From contig NW_019091471.1 in the NCBI RefSeq assembly GCF_001949145.1, positions 126,001-186,000 of the forward strand: a stretch of DNA of 60,000 bases, given 5' to 3'. The notes beneath the pieces are model-generated. The model did not search any database, had not been told where the DNA came from, and saw only the letters and a list, made by a program, of their open reading frames with translations. The number at the start of each line of letters is the position of its first letter. Position 1 is the first letter of the stretch. Source of the stretch: Acanthaster planci (taxonomy: Eukaryota > Echinodermata > Asteroidea > Valvatida > Acanthasteridae). Below, piece after piece: positions 37,301 to 49,300 of the stretch. The position numbers were made by a program, and so were the translations under genes.

Positions 37301-40300
37301 GGGCGACCAAAATGACTACACATGCATGCACATGTAGTTTGTACATGTAGTGAAATGAAATGGTTGGCCCAGCTTCTGTTCTCTGTGCCACTGCTGTGAG
37401 AGGAGCGTAGTCCTCAGAGCCTATGGGCATGAAGAGATACTGGTTGCAAAGCAATGTCTGAGCCCTCCCTACAATGCAGGGTGTAATGCATGTACATGTA
37501 ACATACGTCCTTGCAGTTATCTTTGGGGGACGTCCTTGCAGATATCCTGGGGTATGTCTTCGGAGTTATCCTTGGGGTACGTCCTTGCAGTTATCCTTGG
37601 GGTACGTCCTTGCAGTTATCCTTGGGGTACGTCCTTGCAGTTATCCTTGGGGTACATCTTTGCAGTTATCCTTGGTACACATACATGTACCCCAGTAACT
37701 GTAGGCCTGTAGATAACATACATGCACTGTACATGTACATACATGTATGTATACCCTGGTATCATCAACAAATAAAATGTTCATTGTTGAATTTGTGGGA
37801 GTACTGTCGCTAAAAGCAATAAAACATTAACCTGTGCTACTTTTTGATTAGGTCTGACAAAACATTTAATTTAAATGTACACGTACATGTATGTACATGT
37901 ATTGTACTTCATTTACATGTACATGTACATGTTTGTAGTACACCGTACACAAGTACTGCAAGTCTGCACTACTGGTGTACCGGTACATGTATGTACTTGT
38001 AGCTGTGTACGCATACATTTATGTACCAGTAAGTACAAAGTGTAAAAAAGAAATGACAGTTGTCAGCCCTCTAGTCCTCAATCCTTCATTTGCAATATGA
38101 TTTAATGTACACCCTAGGGAGCTAGGGTTAAATACATGTAACTGATGAAATTATTGTTGACAAGCACACTGGGTTTAAAGACAGTTATGGCTCTGTAAGC
38201 TCACTGTTTTACATGTAATTGGGCAAAGCTCACACAAGTTGACACAATGTACACGCGCACAGTACATGTAGCTGTTCGTCGATTCAGTGCACAACATCGC
38301 GAAGCTGCAATGACCTAAATGAGAACGTGTCACAGACCCGAATTTGGACCTACTTCAAAACAGGACTCTGCAACTTGATTTGAAATTGAGATCATGGAAT
38401 GTTGTTTTCCTTTGAATATAACTGAACTCAAACTTAAGGTTACAATCACTCTTTTCATGCATTATTTATGTATAGCACTACCGGTACCAAGTTACTGGTA
38501 CACGTACATTTTATCATTAGTGTGCTCAAATGACACTTTCTTCCCGTTAGTCAATTGATAAGACAGGTCTAATATGCTGTAATGTACATAAACGAGCAGT
38601 GTTACCAGTATAAGGTATGTATTTGACTTTGTACATACCGGTGTATATTACAACATATCAAACATGTCCAATCATCTATCAACTAAAGATCTACTGATCT
38701 GTATAGTCAAAGCATGGTACAGTAAAGTACATTGTTTGACATTCTGGGACGGTACATGTATGTGTGTACATGTACCGATACATGTACATGTATGTGCTCC
38801 TGGGTAATGAACAGTTTATTCACATGTGCTGTACATGTTCATGTACATTACTTATACACATAAAGCCAGTGCACAAGTGTTCATGTACATGTTTTCATCT
38901 TCAAGCAAACTTGAATTCTCAGTTCTGATTTTTCAGTCCATGGCAACAAACAGTGTGATACATAAGTGACCTGCATACATGTCCATGTATATACCTGTAT
39001 TGCACGGTTCTTTTCATAGTATACCCAGCATAATGCACTATTTGGACGTTAAAAGCAGAAGGCCTAGCAGATAGCGGTACACACAGAGGCCTCTATAACA
39101 TCTTCACTGCACTCAAATTTGCTTGAAGATAAATTTGTTAATACACTCCCACTCGTGGATCACAGAATAATGTACTCTACAAGTAGTACATCTGTGTCCC
39201 ACGTACATTGTACATGTACAGTACCGTCACGGTATACCAGACATACACAGTACAGTATTCTGTGTTCCACTGGCGCTCGTGTGATATATAATATGTACAC
39301 ACTATTTGTAAAAGTTATCATGCTACAGTGTTAAAGATGATGTTCTTTGCCAGTCCTTCACTTGAACAGCACGTATGCTGTGCGCTGCATCCATGTGAAT
39401 ACATTGCATTTGAATGTTGTTTCCCATCTCAACCCTTGAACAGGTTTGTCTGCGTGGCATACACAACTACATGTACCTCCATCACATTCGTGCATACCGC
39501 AGACTCGTGCATGCGCGTAGGAATCATTCTTAAAAGGAAAGAAATCCCTTGAATCCATCATGTCTCCCTGCATCCAAAGCTAATAAAAACACCGAAGAGA
39601 ACAATAATAAACTGGTGTAAATTCAAGTGCTTCCAGCTTAAGTAACTCCGCAGAAATGTTTACACGGTGTCCAACAAATCAATCACGTCGCATATTCTTC
39701 TGTCACCTTTTTAGCCTCACACAGAACTATCTTTGGTGACGTTTACACTGTAAATTTAGAACACATGCATTATGTGTATCATGCGATGAGATTAAATAAA
39801 AAGAGTCATTTGTCATCCCATTCCAACTTGTTGAATTTCGTTTTTTTACAAATTTTTACAATGTCAACTTTATCCCTGGGGAAATCGCAACCTTGAAACA
39901 ACTCTCGGATCAACAGTTAGCAGAAGTTACAACACATAAAAAGATCTGATTTTTGGACATTGTATTTTGAGAGATTTCTTTAGAAAAATATTTGATAACT
40001 ACTGTAGTTTCCATGATTGCATCACATATACATGTAGATCTACTTGTACATGTACATTGGTCCGGTACACAAAACTAGACAAGCCCTGTTCCCTCAGGAC
40101 TTTTTGATGACAGTGCGTTCAGATGATCAATTAGACAAATCTTGTTCCAGTTCCATACAGTACTTCAATAGTGAGAGCAGAGATCTATCCACTGAGCACA
40201 TAATGCAACAATATCAAAATATTTGCTCACATCAGAATACAGTACAGGATGTACATGGTACACGTACATGTACATGTATGCACGTGTAATTCGTATGGGC

Positions 40301-43300
40301 TTTGCATTCACAGAGTTTCAAAGGTCCTGGCCGTTAATAAATTCTGTGTGAAAAATCAAGGAGCGTCAATGTGACATCTGCATGTACAGTACATGTAGTT
40401 ATCTACTAGCAGTTTGCTTTGAGTGATTATTTGGCCTGGCAAGTACAAACTCCACTACCTTGGCTTTGGTTGAATTGGAGAAAAATTGCTACTTGAGCCT
40501 ACATGTAACAGGGTATTGAAAACTGATAAGACATGGCAATCTGTGCTCTCCTCCCATGCTGATTACATATTGTCTGGTTCCCAAGCAGAACGCTTGAGTG
40601 AGTCAGTATAGCATTGGTATAGACCTTGTAACCAGCCTGTTCGGTGCAGATCCATACCAATAAGTACTTACATGTACATGTACTTTATTCAGGCATACTG
40701 GGCCACGGTGCACTTTGACCCAATCTTCAGCATTGTTCCCTATTGGGTTTCTTTTATCTCTGGTTTTGAGAACCCATTGCACTTGCAGTTGCCATTAAGT
40801 TGTTTTCCTTTAGGCACAACAATTTATGTGTACAATGTACATACATATCCCCTTCCCATTTGCCGTGTTTGGAATCTTGATTATTAAATTAAACCTACCA
40901 ATATTTTAAATCTATTGTTCACAATTTCTTCATTGATAAGCCCTCAGCTCATAGTTCAGGAAGCTTTTGGTGTGGTTCTACACAAGCTTCATGTCCACTT
41001 GAGGAGGGTCTTTACTAAAGCACAGTCTTCAATTGCAGGCTCGTTTGGGTCCTCGATGTCAGCACAGTTGCCGAAGTCAGCCGTGATCGCTTGTGTTACC
41101 CATGTAGGCCTGCATATCGGAGCTTGTTGCAGAGAGAGCACTCGATCCCTTTAATAACACCTGATAAGTCAGATTACATTTAAATAATGGGTAAATAGGG
41201 AAGCACAGACTTTCTTCCAAATGCTGGTACACACACACACACACACACACAAAGAAAGAGCGGAAAAGTTTAAGAAACCTTAGATTGGAGACCTTTACAA
41301 GTACATGTAATCATGTCATACAGGTAGATCTGCACTGGTACATTTGCATGCCATAACAGTGTAGATTCACTCGCATCATTTAGTTCTACGGTATCGTACA
41401 CATGTACATTTGGAAATGACGCTTTTAGCTTATGGTGTAGTCCATATGTCATCTGTTGGTCTGACCATTTTCAGAACTGTAGACACAATAAAGCCGTGTT
41501 CCCATTGGACATTTTCTTCCGTGGGTGTGCAGAAACTTACCGCGACATTCCTTCGTGTCAATCTACCATGCATTCCCACATGGACTTTTTAAAAAAAACC
41601 GTAACGGAATGTTTATTCGCTCTGCTAAGCCCACCAGTAATAAGACCAGCTGATTACATTGCCTATGTGTATCTCGACCAAATCGGTGTGTAGCTTTATC
41701 CAACACGTTTCACAGTGTGTGTGTGTATGGCATGCTGCTGTACTGTAGCACGGAGCTAGCTAGAGACTGGGAACCATACAACCATTTTCGCGTGCCTGCT
41801 TTCAATCTCTGTATTGGCAGTAGTCTGCTTCATATGTTTAGCGTGGTCGCGGTCAATCTACATTGTATGGGAACTGTTCCCATTGGGTTTTCTTGCACCT
41901 GTGCTAACTTACTGTGGCTGTGCCGAAATCTTCCGTGACCCTTTTCGGCCTGTTAGTTTTACATCTCAATCGCAGTAAGTTGACAGGGACGTTAGTTTAC
42001 GTTGTGTTCCCATTGGATTTAGTTTTGTAATTCTACAAGAAAGTTGCTGTAAGTTAACCAAAAATAGTCCAATGGGAACATGGCTTAAAATGATACAGAC
42101 AATAAAATGCAGGGCAGTTTTGAGGTGTAAACAGCAGGACTTTTTAGTGTGCATTGAGGGAGGTTTGTGCCCTCAAGCTTGGGCTCCTGTTGTGAAAAAT
42201 CTAGTCAAAGCAACCATTCTGCTACTGACATGGAAAACTGAATTTACAAAGGTCATGCAGGTGTGCAACCATGAGTAAACCTTTTAAACCTACCGGTACA
42301 TGTACATTACTCATTGCATCAAGTGAATTGATGGTAAAAAACAGGCAGTTTTGTTTGTGCACAGACCTATGGGCAAAGTGAACCAGTTTAGGCCAGAGTT
42401 ACCCTTATTAAATATTCACATGTTTTACACACGGCAGTGGGGGGATTATTGCATTGGTCATTCGTAGTTTTTCAAAATAAATATTAAAGAAAACAGAAAG
42501 AGGAATGATGTAGGGAATCCCTATCATGGACATCAGTTTTGTCTTGAACAGTGTCTTGGAATGCCAGTAGGCTGTATTTCTGACCAGGATCAGGATTTGG
42601 AGCTCAGTCTGCCAACTACATCAGTACATGTGTGAACAATTGTATTAATTTTCCTAACTTAGTAGTTGGCACCCTTCTACAAAAGAAATTTGACGAAGCA
42701 GGGCTCAAGATTGTGCTAACCATCACGAGAGCAAGTACCGTTACTTGCTCTCTAGACAGCTGAATTTGTCAGTTTACTGGGGCAAGTACCGTAGCTTCCG
42801 TACGCCGTATATGTTCTAGAACATTAAGCAACTTAATGCCAAACAAAAGAATAGTTGTGCTTCTTATTACCATGATTACATTGAAGGAAAATAAGTTGGG
42901 TAGGTGGGTAGTATCATAATTTCTTCTAAGTTTTTGGGTCAAAAATTTTAGGGTGGGGAATTTTTTTGAAAGAACACCTCTAAGGAAAACATGATTCTCT
43001 ATCTGTTTAACCCTAACCCCCTAGGGTGTACGTAAAATCATATTGAAATTGGCGGATTTGGGACTGTTAGGGTTAAATAAATATGGAAGCATCCAAATCG
43101 AACGCAGTGTCAGTTTTCTTCAGAGCTCAACAATAACAAGCTTAATTAAAAGGGCTTTTTATCTGTTCATACCAAGATGCAAATTCTGAATGTAGATTGC
43201 CTCATTTGGAGAAAACTGAAAATGAGGGGAATCCTCGCCCTGTGTTTGTAGTGTAGCCAAACAACGCATGTAGCTGTTTATACACAAGGCTTGCGCTTTG

Positions 43301-46300
43301 AGCTGGCTGGTTGCACATCAGGTACGTATCACTGAACGCAGGTACATGTATCGGTTCAGTGTACAGTAGATTAAGTCACGTGGATTACAGAGCTCTAGTA
43401 CTGTTGGTCTTGGCCACGTTTGTGAGCCTGCCGCACTAGCGCTTGGTGACATTGTAAGAAAAATTGTACTTACATTGTGGTTCCATGACAAAGATGATCT
43501 GAAGTAAAAAAGTTCAGGTATTTTTCATGGCAAGAATGGAAACATATGGGCGTAAGTATTTGTGCCCTTCTTTGTAATTTAGGGGCACTTTTTTAGACAA
43601 ACAGGCACTTTTTAGCTTCCTGCGCCACCTACATGTATTTTCAAGGCCTGTGAAGATTTCTACCTCTTTGAATTTTTATTTAGGGTGGCAACAAATTTTT
43701 TGAGAGACTCTGTATCTGGTTGTGAGTTGATGAGCAGGTACAAAGTACTTGAGATAACATAATAGAAAAAAATACATTTGAGTAATTACTCCCCAAAAGT
43801 TTGTGTGTAAAATGCATTGCTTTTTGTCATCCCATGCCTTGATCAATTGAGACTGTCCAAAAGGGTTTTTTTCTTACATAGGATGCCACCTTGTCATATG
43901 GTAGATGGCCCGCCGGCTGGGCCGCAGAGAGAGGCTAATCTCAGAGAGACTGGATTTGCAGTTGGCACCGTAACCTGTCTGATTTGCAGAGAAGTTACAA
44001 GCCTTGTACATGTACATTCCTGATCCTCAAGTGGTGAAGGCACTTGTCCTTGTCCTGTACATGTACACGAACTGCTGCAGGGCTTGGAATTACGTACAGC
44101 AGCAACTCATCCACTCTTGCACGCTCATTGCTTGTCATCTGCAATCCTGGACAAAATAGTTGGAACACCTTGTGGCAAGCGCAGTGAAAAGATCCCCCTC
44201 TCCCCCATTCAATGTTGCGGTCATTTATTGGACCAAGATTAAGCCCAGCTTACCCAATGAGAAACAACATTGACAGCGGGCGAGGGGGAGGCATGTTCCA
44301 ACGAGATTGGTCCAGGATTGTCGCTAAAAAGTCCGCCCAATCTTAATAGGGAGTGCGTACATCTCGCCCTTAACAATGCATACTGAGCCTCACAAATCCA
44401 ACAGGTTCATGTACTTGTCTATGTACTTATACATGCAGGTTACTGTACCAAACCTGATAAACTCCAACAGAATGAGCCTGTTGGAGTTCGAGTGATATGG
44501 TATGGATGGGTCTATGCAGTATAGGATGACTTGCACTGAACAGTACCAAACATGACAAAATCAGGAATAGTCCAACAATTGGTACAGCAAGCCAGACACT
44601 GCACACAGTGACCCGTGTGTATCCCAACTCACACAGAATCCAACACCATCTCCCTGGGCCTTTCATCCCAAGTCTCACAAAATTCAACAACAAGTTCCTC
44701 AGGTACGGTACCAAACCTGCCGAAACCTCACAAAACCTGCTGTTGGAGTATGGCAGGTTTGGGCAGTTAGGGTTAAATAACTATGTATTTACATATACAT
44801 GTACATGTACTTTCTTTGGGGGGGGGGTTATTATGCTCTTGATAGGGCATACAACCACATTTTGCCTATAATAGTCATTATTTATTCCACTCCATAACCA
44901 TCTAATGCCAACAGCATCACACGGCAGTGCCTAAAACAGCAATGCGGCAAAACCCCGCCCTCCTGGACCCACACTAATGACACCCACTTTCCACTAAGAA
45001 ACTCGGACAATCCTGAACAAAATAGTTGGAACACCTTGTGGGAAGCGCAGTGAAAAGATCCCCCTCTCCCCCATTCAATGTTGCGGTCATTTATTGGACC
45101 AAGATTAAGCCCAGCTTACCCAGTGAGAAACAACATTGACAGCGGGCGAGGGGGAGGCATGTTCCAACGAGATTGGTCCAGGATTGTAGACTGTACAAGC
45201 ATGTTTGGGTTTGCCCATCACAAATGTGCATGTGCTTGTCTGTGGATGGTTAAGCCAGTGTGCGGCAGAGTTGTGTATGATGTTTGTTTAACCTCACAAC
45301 TCCATGTGCTTGTAGCTAACCATACTAAGTCTTTTGGGAAGCATAGGGATGTACTGTGCATGTATGTATGTACTACCAGCATATGTACCTGTACCGGTAC
45401 ATACAGTGTATGCTGATCATGACACAAGACTGTGCTCCATACTGTACATGTTCATATGCATAATTTATATGCAAGGTCAGGTTGCGACAATTATTGTTCA
45501 TAATGGTGTGAACTAGGACCAGAAAATGTAATAGAGTGAGTTTCACCTCCTTAAGTGTAAACACAAGTAATACACGTACATTGAGACTTCAAAGAGCACT
45601 TGCAGTTTTTGACGAACAGTGTTAAAAATCATTTGACCACTTTCAGTATGGTTAGTTCACTTAGTTTGAATAGTTTTGGGTCATTATACACATATGGATT
45701 TGGGGTACAGTTGTTCATGTGGCCCTGTCATATCTTAAATATGATTTTTGTAAGCTTAGGATCCATTTTTTTTTTCAATTTCCAACATTAAGTAGTGTAA
45801 AGTACCTTTTAAGTCAATTCCAGTGATATATTCTATGTCACACAGTTTGGGTGTAACAGGGACACGATATATCACAGCTGATCCCAATTATTGCATGACC
45901 CGTGTAGAAGGTTCACAAATGTCACCTAAATCATTTGACTCATCCCACGGTCTAGTGCAGTAATGTTAACATTTCCCCAATGACTTAGACATCTGATGTC
46001 ATGTGAGCACTTAACAGTGGTGTTCATGTGAATTTGTAACAACCGCATGAAGTCTCTCTCACAGCAGTTTTATAGTGGAAATCTTCTGTAATGCGTTCTT
46101 TTTAATTCTCTTGAACGTCCTACAGCCGACTGCTCTCAGCTGCAACCTCACTAAAGGCAATGTCACTAAGATGGCCGAGAGTTCCTGGCGCATGTTTTTC
46201 TATGTCATCTCCTGGTCCTACGTCGCGTATGTGGTCAGTCAGTCAGAATTTGATATATTTGGGGATCCACCATCTATCTTTAAAGGTGAGAATAGACAAA

Positions 46301-49300
46301 ATCAGCCGGCCACTTACCCCCCACAAATATGCCCCTCCCTCCACAAAGTTATTACCCCTACACTGTACATGTACATGTAGTTCTGTTCTAGCTTGTGTAA
46401 AAGCCATTACTCAAGGCAATCACAAGATCTTTTAGACCTTCTGCACAGTATGCTGAGCTCTTGAAAGCATTTGTAACCAGCAGTGAATCAAGATGCGTTC
46501 CAGTCTTTACCCAAGTGCAATACGCTGCATGTAGTAGAATAAGATTCAGTCATCCAAGCAATCACTTTGGCCACTTGTGCCCCAGCTCAGTCTGAATTAA
46601 GAGGAGTTTGGCACCTGTAAAGAAATCCAGGAATTAACAGCAAGAAAAAATCCTTTCAGTGACGCTCTGTGTTACCATTTTTGTCTTTTCTTCCTCCGTT
46701 TTTTTTTTAGGCTGGCAACCAGCCATGGTAGTGCCCCCTCTGATCTACTGGGCCTATGCAATCGAATGCAGCTTCTACCTGCACTGCTTCTTTGCCACCA
46801 TCTTCCTGGACGTCTGGCGGTCAGACTCGGTTATGCTCGTCATGCACCATGTGCTCACCCTCAGCCTCATAGGTTTCTCTTATGCATCCAGGTTGGTTGA
46901 GCCAGCAGTCATTGTTTTCTCTCTTTCAGTGAGGAATGTTCTCCTCTGAGAACTGTCAAGCGACCGTGTGTACATGTCTGTGCATAAATTAGAGTCACTG
47001 TTAAAGGCTCTGTGTATATATTACTATAAGAATTGATTGATCCCATTCCTTTAAATGATACGTCAAAGTCTATGAGGAGGAGCTGCAAGGAACAATCTGC
47101 TCCATGCATAGATAACTCCTTACCAGTTGGCATACAGTGTACTGGTAGAAAGGATGGGGCAACAGTTGCCATGGCGTCCATTTGCCCAGGGCCAAAACAA
47201 ACACGCCACAGACTTAGCAAATGATAGATCCTCGTGTACAGTGTGCTGCTTCAAGGTAGGAGGAAACTTGACAGAAAGCTTCCTTTCACGATTAAGCTCA
47301 GAGTCTGCGTTCTAAAGTCCCGTGAAAATACCCCCAAAAAACAAACCCGGGAGTTAGACGCGCCTGTAATTTCATGGGACCACTCAGTGCAGAAACTTGC
47401 CCAGCAAAAAAAGCAGGACACCTGCCCAAATGGCATGCAATCGTGTGGCTGGTCCGTTGGCTGATCGAATTTGTTCATCAGTACATTCCGCTGTGGCAGT
47501 GCTATGCGGTTTTGAGATATGGCCCAAGGTTTTGCAGTATTTTAACGGATGCAGGACTGTACATTTAACAGCTCTGACACTGTTGGTGTTACATAGGGAT
47601 TCTTATCATATTCTAGGTCAATCATAGCAGTCCAAAATGGCAGTTGGTGATATGTGTCACTAGTGGAGGAGGGGTGCCCTGTTATCTCTCATCCAGGCAA
47701 GGGCAAGACCAGGCAAGACATGGTCAGACTTGACCATGTGAACAGAGATCAGAATCCAAAATGCCCAATTTTTTTTGTGTTGGCGTCAAAGCGACAAGCA
47801 CCATACCAGGGCGTGTACAGTTGACGCCCAAATTAATGCGCGATCATTTCTTTGAACCATGCAGAACATGCCTCCGTTTGTCTGCAGAAGTTTATGTGTG
47901 GAAGATTCAAAGCTTCTTCACAAAGATGTCGGGAATTTTCCAGGTTTTAGATGGAATGGAAAAGGAGGGTTGGATTTTTGTAGAGTCAGTACGCACGCCC
48001 TGATGCTAAATCAGGGTGAACTTGAGGCATGGGCGCCTTTGTAGTGTAGGTGGTAGAGATGCATTTGATTGCCGATTGCAGTGGCATCTAATCTGAATGG
48101 CCTGTGTGGAGTCCCGTATCAGCTGACACTCATTCACGCTCGGCTAGTTTTAATGCAATTTCACATGGCTTTTTGGGAGGGATCCACATGAAATACTACC
48201 CTCACCTATAAACAGTGTGATTAAATTTCTGCATTTATGGCAGTGGAATTTGGTACTGAAAAAAGCAGCCTGTGTAATTACATTCTCATGAAATCACAAG
48301 AAAGCCCTTCAGAAATACATTAAACCTCAAATTCCTATTTTAAGACCTAAACTTCAGTTTAAAAAAAACAAGTTCAGTCACGTGCTCTTTCTCAAAACGT
48401 TCCGAGCTACATGTAGAAGTTTTTAAAGGGACATACAGAGTCACTTTGGAAGTCCTTATTATTGCACCCTTATGTACCCTTTCATGTATTTTCAACTTTT
48501 TTGTTTATATTTTGATGGCTTTTTTCCTTTTGTACTAATGTGAATGTACATAGTTATGAACTGAGTGCAGTGCCATTTCTGGAGGAAACTTTAAAAGTCA
48601 TAGCCATCTCCGAACAAAATTTTCCCAGAATTTTGGCTGTTTTCCTGTATAAAAATTTCTGAGTTTTTTTGGGGGGCCCAATTGTTTAATAGACTCAAAT
48701 GAACAGTTTGTTTCTGAAAAGACATCATGGCACTCTCATTTGTCAGGAAAAGCTAGGAAAAGATTTTCATGTGAAAAAAGGTGCACATTTGAGTTTTTAG
48801 ACTTCTGAGAGAGGTTGAAAGTAATGCAGAATAAGCATGCCAGCCACTTTCATGTCATGTTCCTGATAACGGTGCATTGCATAGGAGGCATATCCCAACC
48901 CAATAAGCTCAGCAGGCAGCTGCCCATCTCCATAACACTGCAGCACTGACCAGGCTAAGAATGTATAGTATTATCCATTGCTATAGGCTGGTTACCCCCC
49001 CCCGCTCTCATTCGTCCTCTCTGCAAGGCAGTAACAGTTGGAATTATCAGTATGAGTATGTTCATAGATGGAATGTCAAAATCAGGAGCTCTCTGAGGGC
49101 AGGCAAATATATCAATAAATTGGACTAGCTCGTTCTTTTTAGTTGAGGGAGGTTTTGAGAATGCTCGGTAACAGAATCTTATGCAGCTCTCCAGGTGCAC
49201 AGCGTAAAAGTGCATTCCATTTGAAAGCAAAATGGAATGTAAGCATCCGCCAGTCCTTGTATTCTGTATATGTAGTTGATTGCTTATTTTAAACCTCACA

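Larger units (their letters stand above)
19342..46125 (+). other. First intron of the ceramide synthase gene (26.8 kb)
   Basis: The intron runs from GTGAAT to a pyrimidine-rich acceptor ending CGTCCTACAG. No gene on either strand is supportable inside it. It is packed with ACATGT/GTACAT hexamer repeats from about 20.6 kb rightwards, and holds the transposon relics at 20086, 22804, 26701, 31863, 35897, 38062, 41491, 43007, 44142, 44442 and 45008 and the minisatellite at 37506. Confidence 0.85.

Noticed and set aside
37506-37677. Possible CRISPR-like array
   Set aside because: Units are head-to-tail without spacers, in an animal genome; it is a minisatellite.
37474-37813. Repetitive reading frames (SYPWGTSLQLSLGYVLAVILG type)
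   Set aside because: They are products of the 25-bp minisatellite read in rotating frames.
48044-48110. tRNA A-box-like sequence (TAGTGTAGGTGGTAGAGATG)
   Set aside because: No B box or cloverleaf could be completed; perhaps a SINE remnant, too weak to list.
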